Source: JACDCY01 sp964350145 (GTDB lineage: Bacteria; Gemmatimonadota; Gemmatimonadetes; Gemmatimonadales; Gemmatimonadaceae). From it: DNA of 64,000 nt. The position numbers and the translations under genes are program-made. The notes beneath the pieces are model-generated. The model was not told where the DNA came from. It did no database searches and saw only the letters and a program-made list of their open reading frames with translations. Shown here piece after piece: positions 8,462 to 16,987 of the stretch. Where the stretch lies: contig CAYGJL010000005.1 in assembly GCA_964350145.1 (NCBI GenBank), forward strand, positions 1 to 64,000, given 5' to 3'. Each line of letters begins with the position of its first letter. The stretch's first letter is position 1.

Positions 8462-9117
8462 CAATCATCGCGGGGCACGACGGCCGGCTGATCGAGGCTG
8501 CGCCAGAGGTACCAGCACGCGATCGTTCTATACGGCGCCCACGCGCGCCCGATCTTCTCCATCTGCCGGGCGCTCGGCCGCTTGCGCAGCCCGTACGCTA
8601 GCTGGATGGCCTTCTGGATGCCGAGGTCGAGCACGGGCAGCACGTCAGGCCGGCCGAGGCGGAACATCAGGAACATCTGCGCGGTCCAGGTGCCTATGCC
8701 CTTCACCGCGGTCAGTCGCGCGACTAGATCGTCGTCGGACAGCTCACTGATCCGGTCCAGCTCCAGCTCGCCGGACGTCACCCGCCGTGCGAGGTCCTGG
8801 ATGTAGCTGATTTTCTGCCACGACAAGCCCGCCTCTCGGAGCTGCTTCTCGGCAATGCGGGCAACGACGTCGGGAGTTCCGCCGGCACCGTCATACAGCG
8901 CCCTGAACCTGCCGTGGATGGTCGAAGCCGCTTTGACTGAAAGCTGCTGGGAGACGATGGCGCGCGCGATCGAGTCGAAATGCGAACCCCCGGTCCGCAG
9001 CTCGAATCGGTGCGGTCCATGGCGGGCGACGACCTTCGCCAGCACGGGGTCCGAGCGTCGCAAGTGTCGCACGGCGGACCGGTGCAGGCCGGGTGTGTAC
9101 GAACGTGGCTTTCTCAT
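8461..9117 (-). CDS. DNA-3-methyladenine glycosylase II family protein (AlkA-like)
   Basis: HhH-GPD glycosylase that excises alkylated purines. The 218 residues (from ATG 9117, MRKPRSYTPGLHRS) include AIVSQQLSVKAASTI, and the helix-hairpin-helix VKGIGTWTAQMFLMF followed by DVLPVLDLG, where Asp is the expected catalytic residue. The open frame extends 60 codons further upstream, but with no family similarity, and it would overlap the presumed promoter of the TPR gene. It lacks the N-terminal domain of E. coli AlkA, as do many bacterial homologues. The stop codon abuts a palindromic element. Confidence 0.88.
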   Translation of the reverse strand: MRKPRSYTPGLHRSAVRHLRRSDPVLAKVVARHGPHRFELRTGGSHFDSIARAIVSQQLSVKAASTIHGRFRALYDGAGGTPDVVARIAEKQLREAGLSWQKISYIQDLARRVTSGELELDRISELSDDDLVARLTAVKGIGTWTAQMFLMFRLGRPDVLPVLDLGIQKAIQLAYGLRKRPSARQMEKIGRAWAPYRTIACWYLWRSLDQPAVVPRDD

Positions 9118-9147
9118 GATCCGACGCGGGGAACAGTGACAGGTAAA

Positions 9148-9156
9148 TGGTATATT
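9148..9156 (+). promoter_or_regulatory. Possible extended -10 promoter of the TPR gene
   Basis: TGG-TATATT fits the extended -10 pattern TGn-TATAAT in an otherwise GC-rich stretch, about 80 nt before the ATG of the TPR protein. No clear -35 is seen. Confidence 0.3.
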
Positions 9157-9236
9157 ACGAGGGTTGACCCCGCCCGGCGGAACGCTCGCGCCGACCGTCC
9201 GGACGGTAACTATTATCTCCCTCCCGGAGTAGGTGG

Positions 9237-10772
9237 ATGAATTCCTGTGTGAAGTTCTTGGCTGGTCTGGCGTGCGTTTCCGCCGTCGTCGCGACACCCG
9301 CGCGGGCGCAGGACGACGCGTGCGTCATCGACCAGAACGCGCCGCAGTTCGTTGGGCGCGCTTTCTTCGCCGTGCAGAAGGGAATCGCGACGCTGAACAA
9401 CAACGGAGACCCCGCCACTGACGCGCGGACCGCCGTTCGGCTGCTGACCGATCCCAACGCGTCCGATCGCAGCCGCAATCCGGCCGGCCAGGCCTTCACG
9501 CTCGGTCAGGCCCTCGCCCTCCTGCTCACGGAATCCTCGGCGCCGGTCAACGGAACGCGGGCCGATTTCGGATTCGCGACGGATCGTGAGCAGCAGGCCG
9601 ATCTGTACGTGTTGGCCGACTCGATCTTCTCGGGGGTCGAGCGACTGGCGCCGCAATGCGCCACGCAGGTTTCCGCCTGGCGGCAGGGCCCACCCTGGGT
9701 CGGAACCATGAACAAGGCTCTCGCCGCGCTGAGCGAGGGAAGGCTGGACACCGCCGAGACGCTCGCGCGGCGCGCGTTGATTCTGGACCGCAATGCGCCG
9801 TACGCGTACGTAGTGCTTGGCGGTATCTCGAGGCAGCGTCTCACGGACGCGTCGGCCGCCGACAAGGCCAGGCTCTACACCGAGGCACGCGGTCACCTGG
9901 CGAAGGCACTGGAGATAGCCCAGAGCGACACGCAGTACTTGGATGTCGTGCGCAGCTCCCGCTACGAGCTGGCGGAGCTGGTCTCCGCGTCGATCGCCGA
10001 CGCTCTTCCCGCCGAGCGCCCGGCCCGGGCACGCGAAGCGGCGGAGCACTTCAATCAGTACGCCGCGCTGGCCGAGTCGGATCTGCAGCGAGCCGACGCG
10101 CTGCAGAAGATCGGTGAGGCGTTCGAGACTGTGAACGACACGGTGTCCATTCGCGCCGTGTACGGCGGAGTGTCGTCCAATCCCGAGGCCTATGGCGAGC
10201 GCTCCCTGCTCACCGCGGGCATTCTAGCGACGCGCTTCGGAACGCCGGTGGAAGCGGGCGCGTTCTACAACGCGGTGCTCGTAGTGAATCCCTACCAGCG
10301 CGACGCACTCCGGAATTTCTCCCTCACGCTGATCAAGCTGAATGATTACACCGGGCTCCTGCCGATAACCACGCGGCTGACCGCCCTCGATCCGAACAAC
10401 CCCGAGAACTGGGTTTTCCACGCGTACGCCTTCGCCGGCATGGCCGAGCGAGCGTCGAGCGCCGCCCTGCGCCGCGCCTACACCGACTCGTCGACGAAGT
10501 ACGACAGGCTGGCGAGCGCGATGCCCGTGCGCGTGTCATTCACGGAGTTTACGCCGATGGAGGCCGAAGCCAGGGTGCGCGGGACGATCGAGAACCTCGG
10601 CACCACTCCGCAGACGTACAATCTGATCGTCGAGATGCTGGACCGGGCGGGGAACGTCCTCGCTACCGAGCAGACGCAGGTTGGTCCGGTGGAGGCGAAG
10701 GGCTCAGGTGAATTCACGGTCACCGGCAAGGCGACCGGGATAGTGGCCTTCAGGTACAAGCCACTGCTCTGA
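9237..10772 (+). CDS. Secreted tetratricopeptide-repeat protein
   Basis: The 511-residue protein has a signal peptide (MNSCVKFLAGLACVSAVVAT, cleavage near ARAQ-DDA). Helical TPR-like repeats fill most of the chain: ALAALSEGRLDTAETLARRA, YVVLGGISRQRL, AALAESDLQRADALQKIGEA and GAFYNAVLVVNPYQRDALRN. The C-terminal ~90 residues (after YDRLASAMPVR) form a beta-sandwich like FxLYD/CARDB modules, with EARVRGTIENLGTTPQTYNL and AFRYKPLL. Role is unknown; probably a periplasmic scaffold. It is monocistronic, ended by a strong terminator. SD-like GGAG precedes ATG 9237. Confidence 0.75.
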   Translation: MNSCVKFLAGLACVSAVVATPARAQDDACVIDQNAPQFVGRAFFAVQKGIATLNNNGDPATDARTAVRLLTDPNASDRSRNPAGQAFTLGQALALLLTESSAPVNGTRADFGFATDREQQADLYVLADSIFSGVERLAPQCATQVSAWRQGPPWVGTMNKALAALSEGRLDTAETLARRALILDRNAPYAYVVLGGISRQRLTDASAADKARLYTEARGHLAKALEIAQSDTQYLDVVRSSRYELAELVSASIADALPAERPARAREAAEHFNQYAALAESDLQRADALQKIGEAFETVNDTVSIRAVYGGVSSNPEAYGERSLLTAGILATRFGTPVEAGAFYNAVLVVNPYQRDALRNFSLTLIKLNDYTGLLPITTRLTALDPNNPENWVFHAYAFAGMAERASSAALRRAYTDSSTKYDRLASAMPVRVSFTEFTPMEAEARVRGTIENLGTTPQTYNLIVEMLDRAGNVLATEQTQVGPVEAKGSGEFTVTGKATGIVAFRYKPLL

Positions 10773-10789
10773 ATTCGCTGAAGGATGAC

Positions 10790-10825
10790 GAAAGCCCGCG
10801 GCTCCGGTCGCGGGCTTTCTTTTTT
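10790..10825. terminator. Bidirectional intrinsic terminator
   Basis: GAAAGCCCGCG (10790-10800) pairs perfectly with CGCGGGCTTTC (10809-10819) and is followed by a T-run. The opposite strand also has an A/T tract, so it can serve both the TPR gene and the convergent DUF3293 gene, whose stop codon lies in the T-run. Confidence 0.93.
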
Positions 10826-11285
10826 ACATGGGCCGCGGCAGCATGACGGGGTCGCCCGCGGCGAGCGCCCCCATTATCCAGAACTTCTCGCCGTCGAACC
10901 AGAAGATCGCCACCTGCTCGAACTCGCGCGCCAGCGCCGTCGCCTGCTCGCGCTCGATGAGCGCGGCCACGCTGGCCTCGCAGTGGGATCCGTCTGGAGA
11001 ACACCCATCCACATGAATGAAATCGGCGCCGAGCGCGACCAGTCTCCCGTCCAGCCGCTCCGCGCGGCGCGCGTTGACGTCGGCGTCCTCGTCCTGCCCG
11101 CGCGGATCATGTGCGGTGAGGACCGCGAACGGCCCGGACAACCCAATCGATTCCAGCTCGGCTATGGACCGCCAGTCCAACGGCTCGCGCAGATCGATCC
11201 GCACCGGCGGGTCGCTCCGGAAGTGGAGCACCGTATCGGGATACCGGCGCCAGTCGGGGTCGAGCGCCTCGGCGGTGGGGCACAC
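10824..11285 (-). CDS. DUF3293 domain protein
   Basis: Soluble 153-residue protein. Family landmarks are GPFAVLTAHDPRGQ (residue ~51), GADFIHVDGCSPDGSHCEAS and FEQVAIFWFDGEKFWIMGAL. No enzymatic function is established for DUF3293. It runs from just upstream of the M28 peptidase 3' end to a shared terminator with the TPR gene. The 13-nt gap to the peptidase stop includes a short TGACTAG heptamer pair. Confidence 0.85.
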   Translation of the reverse strand: MCPTAEALDPDWRRYPDTVLHFRSDPPVRIDLREPLDWRSIAELESIGLSGPFAVLTAHDPRGQDEDADVNARRAERLDGRLVALGADFIHVDGCSPDGSHCEASVAALIEREQATALAREFEQVAIFWFDGEKFWIMGALAAGDPVMLPRPM

Positions 11286-11300
11286 GGGTGACTAGTGACT
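11286..11300. repeat. Short TGACTAG heptamer doublet
   Basis: Two copies of TGACTAG between the DUF3293 gene and the M28 peptidase stop codon. Same vocabulary as the large hairpin at 60436-60525. Confidence 0.5.
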
Positions 11301-12669
11301 AGCGCCGCGGAAGAGTCTCCGGCATTTCCGCTATCACGTACGCCATCACCGCCATCGCCGCGACACACTGCGCGATTTCGCGCGGGTCGAGCTTGTCCAT
11401 CGTGTCGGCTTCGGAGTGGTGGTACCAGAAATAGCGCGTTCCGTCCACATCGAGCCCGAGCCCCGGGACGCCCGCCTCCGTGAGCGGCCCCACGTCCGCA
11501 CCGGCGCCTCCAGGCGTGATCCTCGTCGCGCCGATCGACTCGAGCAGCGTCGCGAGACCGCCTACCATCGCGACCGCATCGGCGGATCCGGCGACGCTGA
11601 ACCCTTCCGGCGCGAACACGCCGCCGTCGGACTCCATCGCCATAACGTGCCGCGATATCTCGGCGGCGTGCGCGTCGCGGTACGCGGTGGCCCCGCGCAG
11701 CCCGTTCTCCTCGTTGGTCCACAGCACTACCCGGATCGTCCGCCGCGGCTGTAACCCGAGCCGTTTGAGCACGCGCAGAACCTCCCACGCGGCGACGCTT
11801 CCTCCGGCGTCGTCCATCGCGCCCTGACCGACGTCCCACGAATCGATGTGCCCGCCGAGCACGACGATCTCTTCCGGCTTCTCCCTGCCGACCAGTTCGG
11901 CGACGACGTTGCGCGACATCGCGTCCGGATGCGTCAACGCTTCCATCTTCAGCGTCACCACCACGTGCCCGCCGCGCGCGTGCATCCGGTGCAGCATGGC
12001 GGCGTCCTCGACGCTGAGCGCCGCGGCCGGAATTTTCGTGACGGCGGTGTCGTACCGGGTCGCCCCCGTGTGCGGGTTCTGCATCGAGTTGCTGGCGACC
12101 GACCGGATCAACACCGCCACGGCGCCCAGCTTCGCCGCCTCCACGGGTCCGCGGCTCCGGTACTGCACCGTGGCCCCATAGCTGGTGAAGGGCACGTCGA
12201 ACAGCACGATCTTGCCGCGCGCCTCTTCGCCCCTGGCGGCGAGATCGTCGAAGCTCGTTACGACCAGCACGGGAGCGGTGATTCCCGCGGGCGGCGTCGC
12301 AATGCTGCCGCCGAGGCCGAGCATGTGGAGTTTGAGCCGCCGCGGCTGCACCAGCTCGGCCGACTCATTGCCGCGCACCCAGTGTGGCACAAGCACCGGC
12401 TCGCCCCGCACGTTCGCCAGACCGTCGCCCTGCATTTCGGCGATGATCCAGTCGAGCGCGCGCTCGAGACTGGCTGACCCGCTAAGCCGGTGGCCGAACT
12501 TGTCGGTGAGCAGCGCGACGCGCTCGTACGCCGCGCTGTCGCTCAGCGCGGCCGCGATGATCCTGTCGGCGGTGGAGCGATACCGGTCGGCGATCGTCTG
12601 CGCGCTCGAAGATGCCGGCGCGACCAGCAGCGCGCCGAGCGCGACGCGGAATAGGGTCTGGCGGATCAT
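11299..12669 (-). CDS. Secreted M28-family zinc peptidase with PA domain
   Basis: Exported aminopeptidase/glutamate-carboxypeptidase-like enzyme, 456 residues from ATG 12669 (MIRQTLFRVALGALLVAPAS, a signal peptide ending near SSAQ). A PA-type insert is visible at ~120-240. Zinc ligands are recognisable in VVLGGHIDSWDVGQGAMDD (His, bridging Asp), WTNEENGLRG (Glu pair), MESDGG (Asp) and YFWYHHSEADT (His). The peptidase ATG overlaps the histidine kinase stop as ATGA, so translation is coupled. The 66-codon open extension upstream of this ATG overlaps kinase coding sequence and is rejected. Confidence 0.9.
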   Translation of the reverse strand: MIRQTLFRVALGALLVAPASSSAQTIADRYRSTADRIIAAALSDSAAYERVALLTDKFGHRLSGSASLERALDWIIAEMQGDGLANVRGEPVLVPHWVRGNESAELVQPRRLKLHMLGLGGSIATPPAGITAPVLVVTSFDDLAARGEEARGKIVLFDVPFTSYGATVQYRSRGPVEAAKLGAVAVLIRSVASNSMQNPHTGATRYDTAVTKIPAAALSVEDAAMLHRMHARGGHVVVTLKMEALTHPDAMSRNVVAELVGREKPEEIVVLGGHIDSWDVGQGAMDDAGGSVAAWEVLRVLKRLGLQPRRTIRVVLWTNEENGLRGATAYRDAHAAEISRHVMAMESDGGVFAPEGFSVAGSADAVAMVGGLATLLESIGATRITPGGAGADVGPLTEAGVPGLGLDVDGTRYFWYHHSEADTMDKLDPREIAQCVAAMAVMAYVIAEMPETLPRR

Positions 12670-14333
12670 TCTGCCACCGGTGTGAGAGTATTCCTCGTCG
12701 GAGTCGCGGTCGCGAGTCCGGGAATGGCGATGGTGAACGTGGTTCCCTCGCCGACACTGCTCTGCACGAGGACGTCGCCGCCGAGCAGCCGCGCGAGCCG
12801 GCGCGTCACCGTAAGGCCGAGCCCGGTTCCACCGGCCCTGCGCGTCGCCTTCTGCTCGACCTGCCAAAACGGATCGAAGACCTTGTCGATGTGCTCGGCG
12901 GAGATACCGATGCCGGTGTCGTGCACGGTGATCTCGACGTTCTCACCCGACGTCGCCACCTTGACGCTGACGGTGCCGGCCTCGGTGAACTTCACCGCGT
13001 TGGTGAGCAGGTTCACGATCATCTGCCGCACCTTCACCGGATCGGTGCGCATGTACCTCGGCGGATCGAGCAGGTGCACGACGAAACCGAGCTTCTTCTC
13101 GACGGCGAGCGGCGCAACGAGACTCGCCGAGTCTTCGATCAGCCGGTTCACGTCGGCGATCTCGAGGCGGATGGTCTCGCGGCCCGCTTCGATCCGCGAG
13201 AACGTCAAGATCTCGTCGATGAGCCCGAGCAGGTGCTGCGCGCTGGCCTTGATGCGACTGAGCTGCTGCGCCTGCTGCGGGTTGATCGGCCCGGAGATCT
13301 CGTCGGCGAGCAGCTCCTCGTAGCCCATGATTGCGGTGAGCGGCGTGCGCAGCTCGTGCGACATCACCGCGAGGAAATCGCTCTTGGCGAGACTCGCCCT
13401 CTCGGCAGTGACCAGCGCGAGCTCGGCGACTTCGCGCTCGTGCTGCTCGCGGCCGAGCACCGCCAGTCGCTCGGCGTCCGCGCGTTGCACCGCGCGCGCC
13501 GCGCGCATCACCATCCAGGTGAACGCAAGAACGATCGTGACGGCGAAGAAGGAAGAGCCGACTTCGGTGCCGTATACGCCGGCCCGCTCCATGATCAGCG
13601 CCCCCCAACCGACCACGAACGGCATGGCGATCGCGGGCGGAAGCAGGCGCCGGGCAAGCTTTCCCCCGGGACCCTTGTCCATGAGCAGCGCGGAGAAGCC
13701 GAACCACCGCCGAGCAAACACGACTCCGATGCCGAGCAGCTGCAGCGCGAACATCGCCCACAGGCCCATCGGCTGTCCGGGCATCGGGCTGTAGAACGCG
13801 GTCACGCTGAAGGCGCGTCCTACGAGCGCGAAGAATCCCGTGAGAAAAATCGCGAGCCCCAGCCACTGCGGGGCGCGGCTCCGGCTGAGGTTGCGCGAGC
13901 ACAGCGTCCAGACCGCGACGGCGATCAGCAGAAACCCCCACGCCGAATTGACGGGAAGCTGCTCCGCCAAACCGGGGATCCCCGCGATGCGCTGCCCTAG
14001 CCTCGACCAGTCCACGGACATCGCGCTCACGCGCTCGCCGAGCGCTACGATGGCGATGGTCGCGACGAGTACCGCCAGCCCCGCGCTGACGAAGCGCCTG
14101 AAGGTTCCCGCCTCGGCGTCGCGCACCAGCCAGAGCGCGGCGCCCGAGAGCAGCAACGCGACGCCCGAGAGCAACGGCGCCGCGGCGAAGCCGGGAAGCA
14201 TCCGGGTCGCTTCGGGAAGGCCGAGCGACCACCCGAAAATGACGGCCGCTCCCGAAGCGACCGCGAATAGACTCGCGAAGCCAGGAAGCTTGGTCAGTAG
14301 GTCCGTTGTTCGCGGGCCGCGCGAACGATCCAT
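12666..14333 (-). CDS. Membrane sensor histidine kinase
   Basis: The 555-residue kinase starts at ATG 14333 (MDRSRGPRTTDLLTKLPGFA). Residues ~1-290 form about eight hydrophobic segments with no large periplasmic domain. A short coiled linker precedes the HisKA box SHELRTPLTAIMGYEELLAD (phospho-His in SHELRTP), then HATPase boxes N (NLLTNAVKFT), G1 (DTGIGISAE), F (FDPFWQVEQ) and G2 (GGTGLGL). No response regulator gene is adjacent. Its stop overlaps the start of the M28 peptidase gene, so the two are translationally coupled. The signal sensed is unknown; the membrane domain itself may do it. Confidence 0.92.
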   Translation of the reverse strand: MDRSRGPRTTDLLTKLPGFASLFAVASGAAVIFGWSLGLPEATRMLPGFAAAPLLSGVALLLSGAALWLVRDAEAGTFRRFVSAGLAVLVATIAIVALGERVSAMSVDWSRLGQRIAGIPGLAEQLPVNSAWGFLLIAVAVWTLCSRNLSRSRAPQWLGLAIFLTGFFALVGRAFSVTAFYSPMPGQPMGLWAMFALQLLGIGVVFARRWFGFSALLMDKGPGGKLARRLLPPAIAMPFVVGWGALIMERAGVYGTEVGSSFFAVTIVLAFTWMVMRAARAVQRADAERLAVLGREQHEREVAELALVTAERASLAKSDFLAVMSHELRTPLTAIMGYEELLADEISGPINPQQAQQLSRIKASAQHLLGLIDEILTFSRIEAGRETIRLEIADVNRLIEDSASLVAPLAVEKKLGFVVHLLDPPRYMRTDPVKVRQMIVNLLTNAVKFTEAGTVSVKVATSGENVEITVHDTGIGISAEHIDKVFDPFWQVEQKATRRAGGTGLGLTVTRRLARLLGGDVLVQSSVGEGTTFTIAIPGLATATPTRNTLTPVAE

Positions 14334-14409
14334 TGATGCGGGTCGGAAGGTAGGGCGGGAAAGTTGTACGAGCAGCGCGGCAAATTGAAGGTTCCGCTCA
14401 TTCCGGCGG

Positions 14410-14445
14410 AAAAAAAAGGCGGGTGCGACCCTCGCACCCGCCTTC
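14410..14445 (-). terminator. Intrinsic terminator of the glycine-zipper lipoprotein gene
   Basis: Read on the minus strand, GAAGGCGGGTGCGA pairs with TCGCACCCGCCTT and runs into eight T residues, 19 nt after the lipoprotein stop codon. Confidence 0.93.
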
Positions 14446-14463
14446 AATCACTTCCCGCTAGAG

Positions 14464-14955
14464 CTACGGATTGTTGACCGGCACCGTCTTCTTGTCGACG
14501 TTGTGCCCGATCACCGCACCGGCGATTCCGCCGATGGCCGCGCCGATCAAGCCGCCCTTGACCTTGTCTCTACTGGTCGTGGCGCCGATGACCGCACCAG
14601 CCGTGGCGCCGATCGCGGCGTCACGTGCCGTGTTTCTTTGCGTCTCGGTGCGCACCGGAGCCGGCGCCGAGTACGTGCCGCTGCCCGAGCTCGAAGCGCG
14701 TCGGGTCGTGGTCGTGCGCTGCGGAGCCGTCGTCGTCCGCCTCGGCGCGGTCGCGGTGCGCGTCGGCGTCGTTGGCGCCAGCGCCGCGTTCCGCTCCATC
14801 ATCGAGACGCTGTCCATGCCCGGCGCGTACGCTTCACCCGCCAGGCGCAGGTCGCTGTCCAGTGCCGCGTCCACGCTCTTGGTGGAATCGTCACCGCCAC
14901 ACGCCGCCACAAAAAGAACCGCCGGTATGAGTACGAGTGCTCTGATTTTCATCAT
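14464..14955 (-). CDS. Glycine-zipper lipoprotein
   Basis: From ATG 14955, with GGAGG 8 nt upstream, the product is 163 residues. It opens with a lipoprotein signal, MMKIRALVLIPAVLFVAACG, with Cys 19 as the lipidated residue. A Thr/Arg/Pro-rich linker (residues ~65-100) follows. The C-terminal third is a glycine-zipper region: AAIGATAGAVIGATTSRD and GLIGAAIGGIAGAVIGHNVD, as in YMGG/OmpA-associated membrane-inserting proteins. Function is unknown; outer membrane anchoring is inferred. It has its own terminator. Confidence 0.85.
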   Translation of the reverse strand: MMKIRALVLIPAVLFVAACGGDDSTKSVDAALDSDLRLAGEAYAPGMDSVSMMERNAALAPTTPTRTATAPRRTTTAPQRTTTTRRASSSGSGTYSAPAPVRTETQRNTARDAAIGATAGAVIGATTSRDKVKGGLIGAAIGGIAGAVIGHNVDKKTVPVNNP

Positions 14956-15136
14956 TGTGTCAACCTCCGCTGACTGGCCGCTGTCGCCCTCATGGCTCCC
15001 GCGGTGATGCCTCTCATTAGGGCACGGGACGTGCCATTTCCCGGATCCTCGCCGGGGCTGGTTAAGCCATCTCCCACGGCTGTAACTCCGAATTACGACC
15101 GTCTTTTTTGAGACTGGTGTCACCCGTGGAGGACGC

Positions 15137-15176
15137 AAAAAAATCCCCCATCCGAACGCTTCGGACAGGGGATTTC
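15137..15176 (-). terminator. Intrinsic terminator after the DUF4382 lipoprotein
   Basis: On the minus strand, AAATCCCCTGTCCGAA and TTCGGATGGGGGATTT form a stem with one mismatch around GCG and end in seven T residues. Confidence 0.92.
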
Positions 15177-15195
15177 AATTCACGGGTTTGAAAAG

Positions 15196-16101
15196 CTACG
15201 GGACCACCACGATCACCTTGTCCGAGACCGTCGCGCCCGATGTGATCGTCACACCGTCCGCGAGCAGCGCCGGCTGGAAGCCGCTGGCCGCCGGAGGCGT
15301 CGCCCGAACCTCGTACGCCCCGGGTAGCAGGAATGAGAACCGGTAATTCCCCGACGCGTCGGTCGAGGTGCTCGCCACGACGTTGGCCGAAACCGTATCG
15401 GTAAGGGCCGTTCCGTCCTTGAGCACGTCCACCGTCGCGCCCACTACCGCCGGGCCGGTCGCGCTCGTGCTGCGAACTGAGCCGGCGAGACCACCGGTGA
15501 CCTCGGTGGCGACGGCGCGAATCACCGGTTTGAACAACAGGCCGTTGTTCTTGATGCTATTGCCGCGCATGACGAAGCTGCTCCCGACGTCGAAGTCGAG
15601 AATCATCACGGAGCTGTCCTGCGTCACCTGGATCGGAGCGTCGAGATTGATCTTGACGCCCGTCCGGGCCGCGCTCGGGAAGATGATGCCGTTGCCGCCG
15701 GTAAGAACGGTGCCGTCCTTCAGGGTCACCCTCGACTTCTGCGTGTCGAGGATCAAACGAAAACCGTTGTAGTTGCCGGTCGCGAGCGTGGTCGTGCCTA
15801 GATTCGTCGTTTTGCCGCCCTGCAGATCCAGCAGATTGATCGCGGCGTTCGGTGACGCGATAGCGGTCCAGCCGCCCGTCCCGGACGCGTCGGCGGCCTC
15901 GCCGTCGCTCACGCTCGCGGTGCGCGCGTCCACGCGAATCACGAACACATCGACGCGACTCACATCCGCGAACGGAAACGGCGCGTCGGTGAGCTGAACG
16001 GTGAGCTTGCCTGTGCTTGATCCCGTCGTGTCGCTGCACGCGGTCACAGCGGCGATTCCCAGCAGCGAGCCGGCGACGGCCCGAAAGATCTTGCCTGTCA
16101 T
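15196..16101 (-). CDS. DUF4382 lipoprotein with carboxypeptidase-like regulatory domain
   Basis: The 301-residue lipoprotein (ATG 16101 chosen because GGAG lies 6 nt upstream; ATG 16113 is the alternative) has the leader FRAVAGSLLGIAAVTACSD. Residues ~30-190 match DUF4382: TVQLTDAPFPFADVSRVDVF and NGFRLILDTQKSRVTLKDG. Residues ~205-300 are a beta-sandwich of the carboxypeptidase regulatory type (GLAGSVRS, TDASGNYRFSFLLPGAYEVR). Both domains are typical of cell-surface proteins of unknown role. It follows the sigma/CBM48 operon by 93 nt on the same strand and has its own terminator. Confidence 0.85.
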   Translation of the reverse strand: MTGKIFRAVAGSLLGIAAVTACSDTTGSSTGKLTVQLTDAPFPFADVSRVDVFVIRVDARTASVSDGEAADASGTGGWTAIASPNAAINLLDLQGGKTTNLGTTTLATGNYNGFRLILDTQKSRVTLKDGTVLTGGNGIIFPSAARTGVKINLDAPIQVTQDSSVMILDFDVGSSFVMRGNSIKNNGLLFKPVIRAVATEVTGGLAGSVRSTSATGPAVVGATVDVLKDGTALTDTVSANVVASTSTDASGNYRFSFLLPGAYEVRATPPAASGFQPALLADGVTITSGATVSDKVIVVVP

Positions 16102-16194
16102 TGAATGCTCCATTCGAGTTGTTTCTTGACGTTGACTCTAGGGACGCCGGCGATCGCTCCTAAGCCGATCGCCGGCGCCGACTCCACCCGCCAG

Positions 16195-16911
16195 TTACGG
16201 GCGGCCTCTGCCAGCCGGACGTCCGCGACCGGCGGCTGCCGGTGGGACATTTGCCGGGGGCCCGCCCCGTGCGGCTCCACCGGCCGCGCCGGCGCCAGGC
16301 GCTCCTGCCCCTGCAGGCCTACCGGCTGCCGCGCCGCCACGAGCCGCGTCTGCTCTAGCGCGGCCGGCCGCGGCCTGCTCGGGCAACCGCGAAAGCTCGG
16401 CGTCGGTAGCGCGCGCGTTCAGCCGCTCGACGACTCGCGCGAGAGCTGCGTCTGAAGGCAACCCGCGATCGACCAGACTGCCGAGCACGAACAACGGCAC
16501 GGCCAGCGACCGACCCGACGGAGCGCTCTTCGCCAACTCGCTGACCTGCGAGCCGTCTACACCCTTACGCAGCACTTCCGCGCCGGCCGCGACGTCTTCG
16601 TCAGCGGGTGTCCCGGCACGTCCCCGGGCAAGCGCGGCTTTGGCTTCGCCCATCGCGCGGGACTGGTCCGCGATCGAGCGAGCGATGGAACTGGCCTCGA
16701 CGCCCTTCGCCGCGAGCATCAGCGCGCGCCGTTCCAGAGCGATGGCAGGCAGCCCTCTCGCGCGGGCATCGGTGACCGTCGCTATCACACGCTCCGCGAC
16801 TTCAGCGGGAAGGACCTCGCGCAAACGCGCACTCAGATCCTCCGAAGTTCCTTGCGCCAGGACCGGCGATGCGATCGCCAGCAAGGCCGCGAGTAGTGTC
16901 AGTTTCCTCAT
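16195..16911 (-). CDS. Secreted paralogue B of the sigma/CBM48 operon
   Basis: The 238-residue protein has a signal peptide (MRKLTLLAALLAIASPVLAQ). Residues ~25-160 are helical: TDARARGLPAIALERRAL, AAGAEVLRKGVDGSQVSELA and LGSLVDRGLPSDAALARVVE. The C-terminal ~60 residues are Ala/Gly/Pro/Arg-rich low complexity. It shares the layout of the product at 18134-18826: helical AGA(x)LxxGV block, a later LVxRGxPxxAA block, low-complexity tail. I recognise no named family. It lies 76 nt after the barrel gene and closes the operon. Confidence 0.65.
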   Translation of the reverse strand: MRKLTLLAALLAIASPVLAQGTSEDLSARLREVLPAEVAERVIATVTDARARGLPAIALERRALMLAAKGVEASSIARSIADQSRAMGEAKAALARGRAGTPADEDVAAGAEVLRKGVDGSQVSELAKSAPSGRSLAVPLFVLGSLVDRGLPSDAALARVVERLNARATDAELSRLPEQAAAGRARADAARGGAAAGRPAGAGAPGAGAAGGAARGGPPANVPPAAAGRGRPAGRGRP

Positions 16912-16987
16912 CTTTTGACTCCTGAACGGGACATGAATCGGCTACACAGACATAGACCCGGCCACCCGCGCCTCCGGTCACATGTCG

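Noticed and set aside
9118..9297. 60-codon upstream extension of the AlkA-like gene
   Set aside because: No similarity to the family and overlap with the likely promoter of the TPR gene; ATG 9117 gives the normal start.
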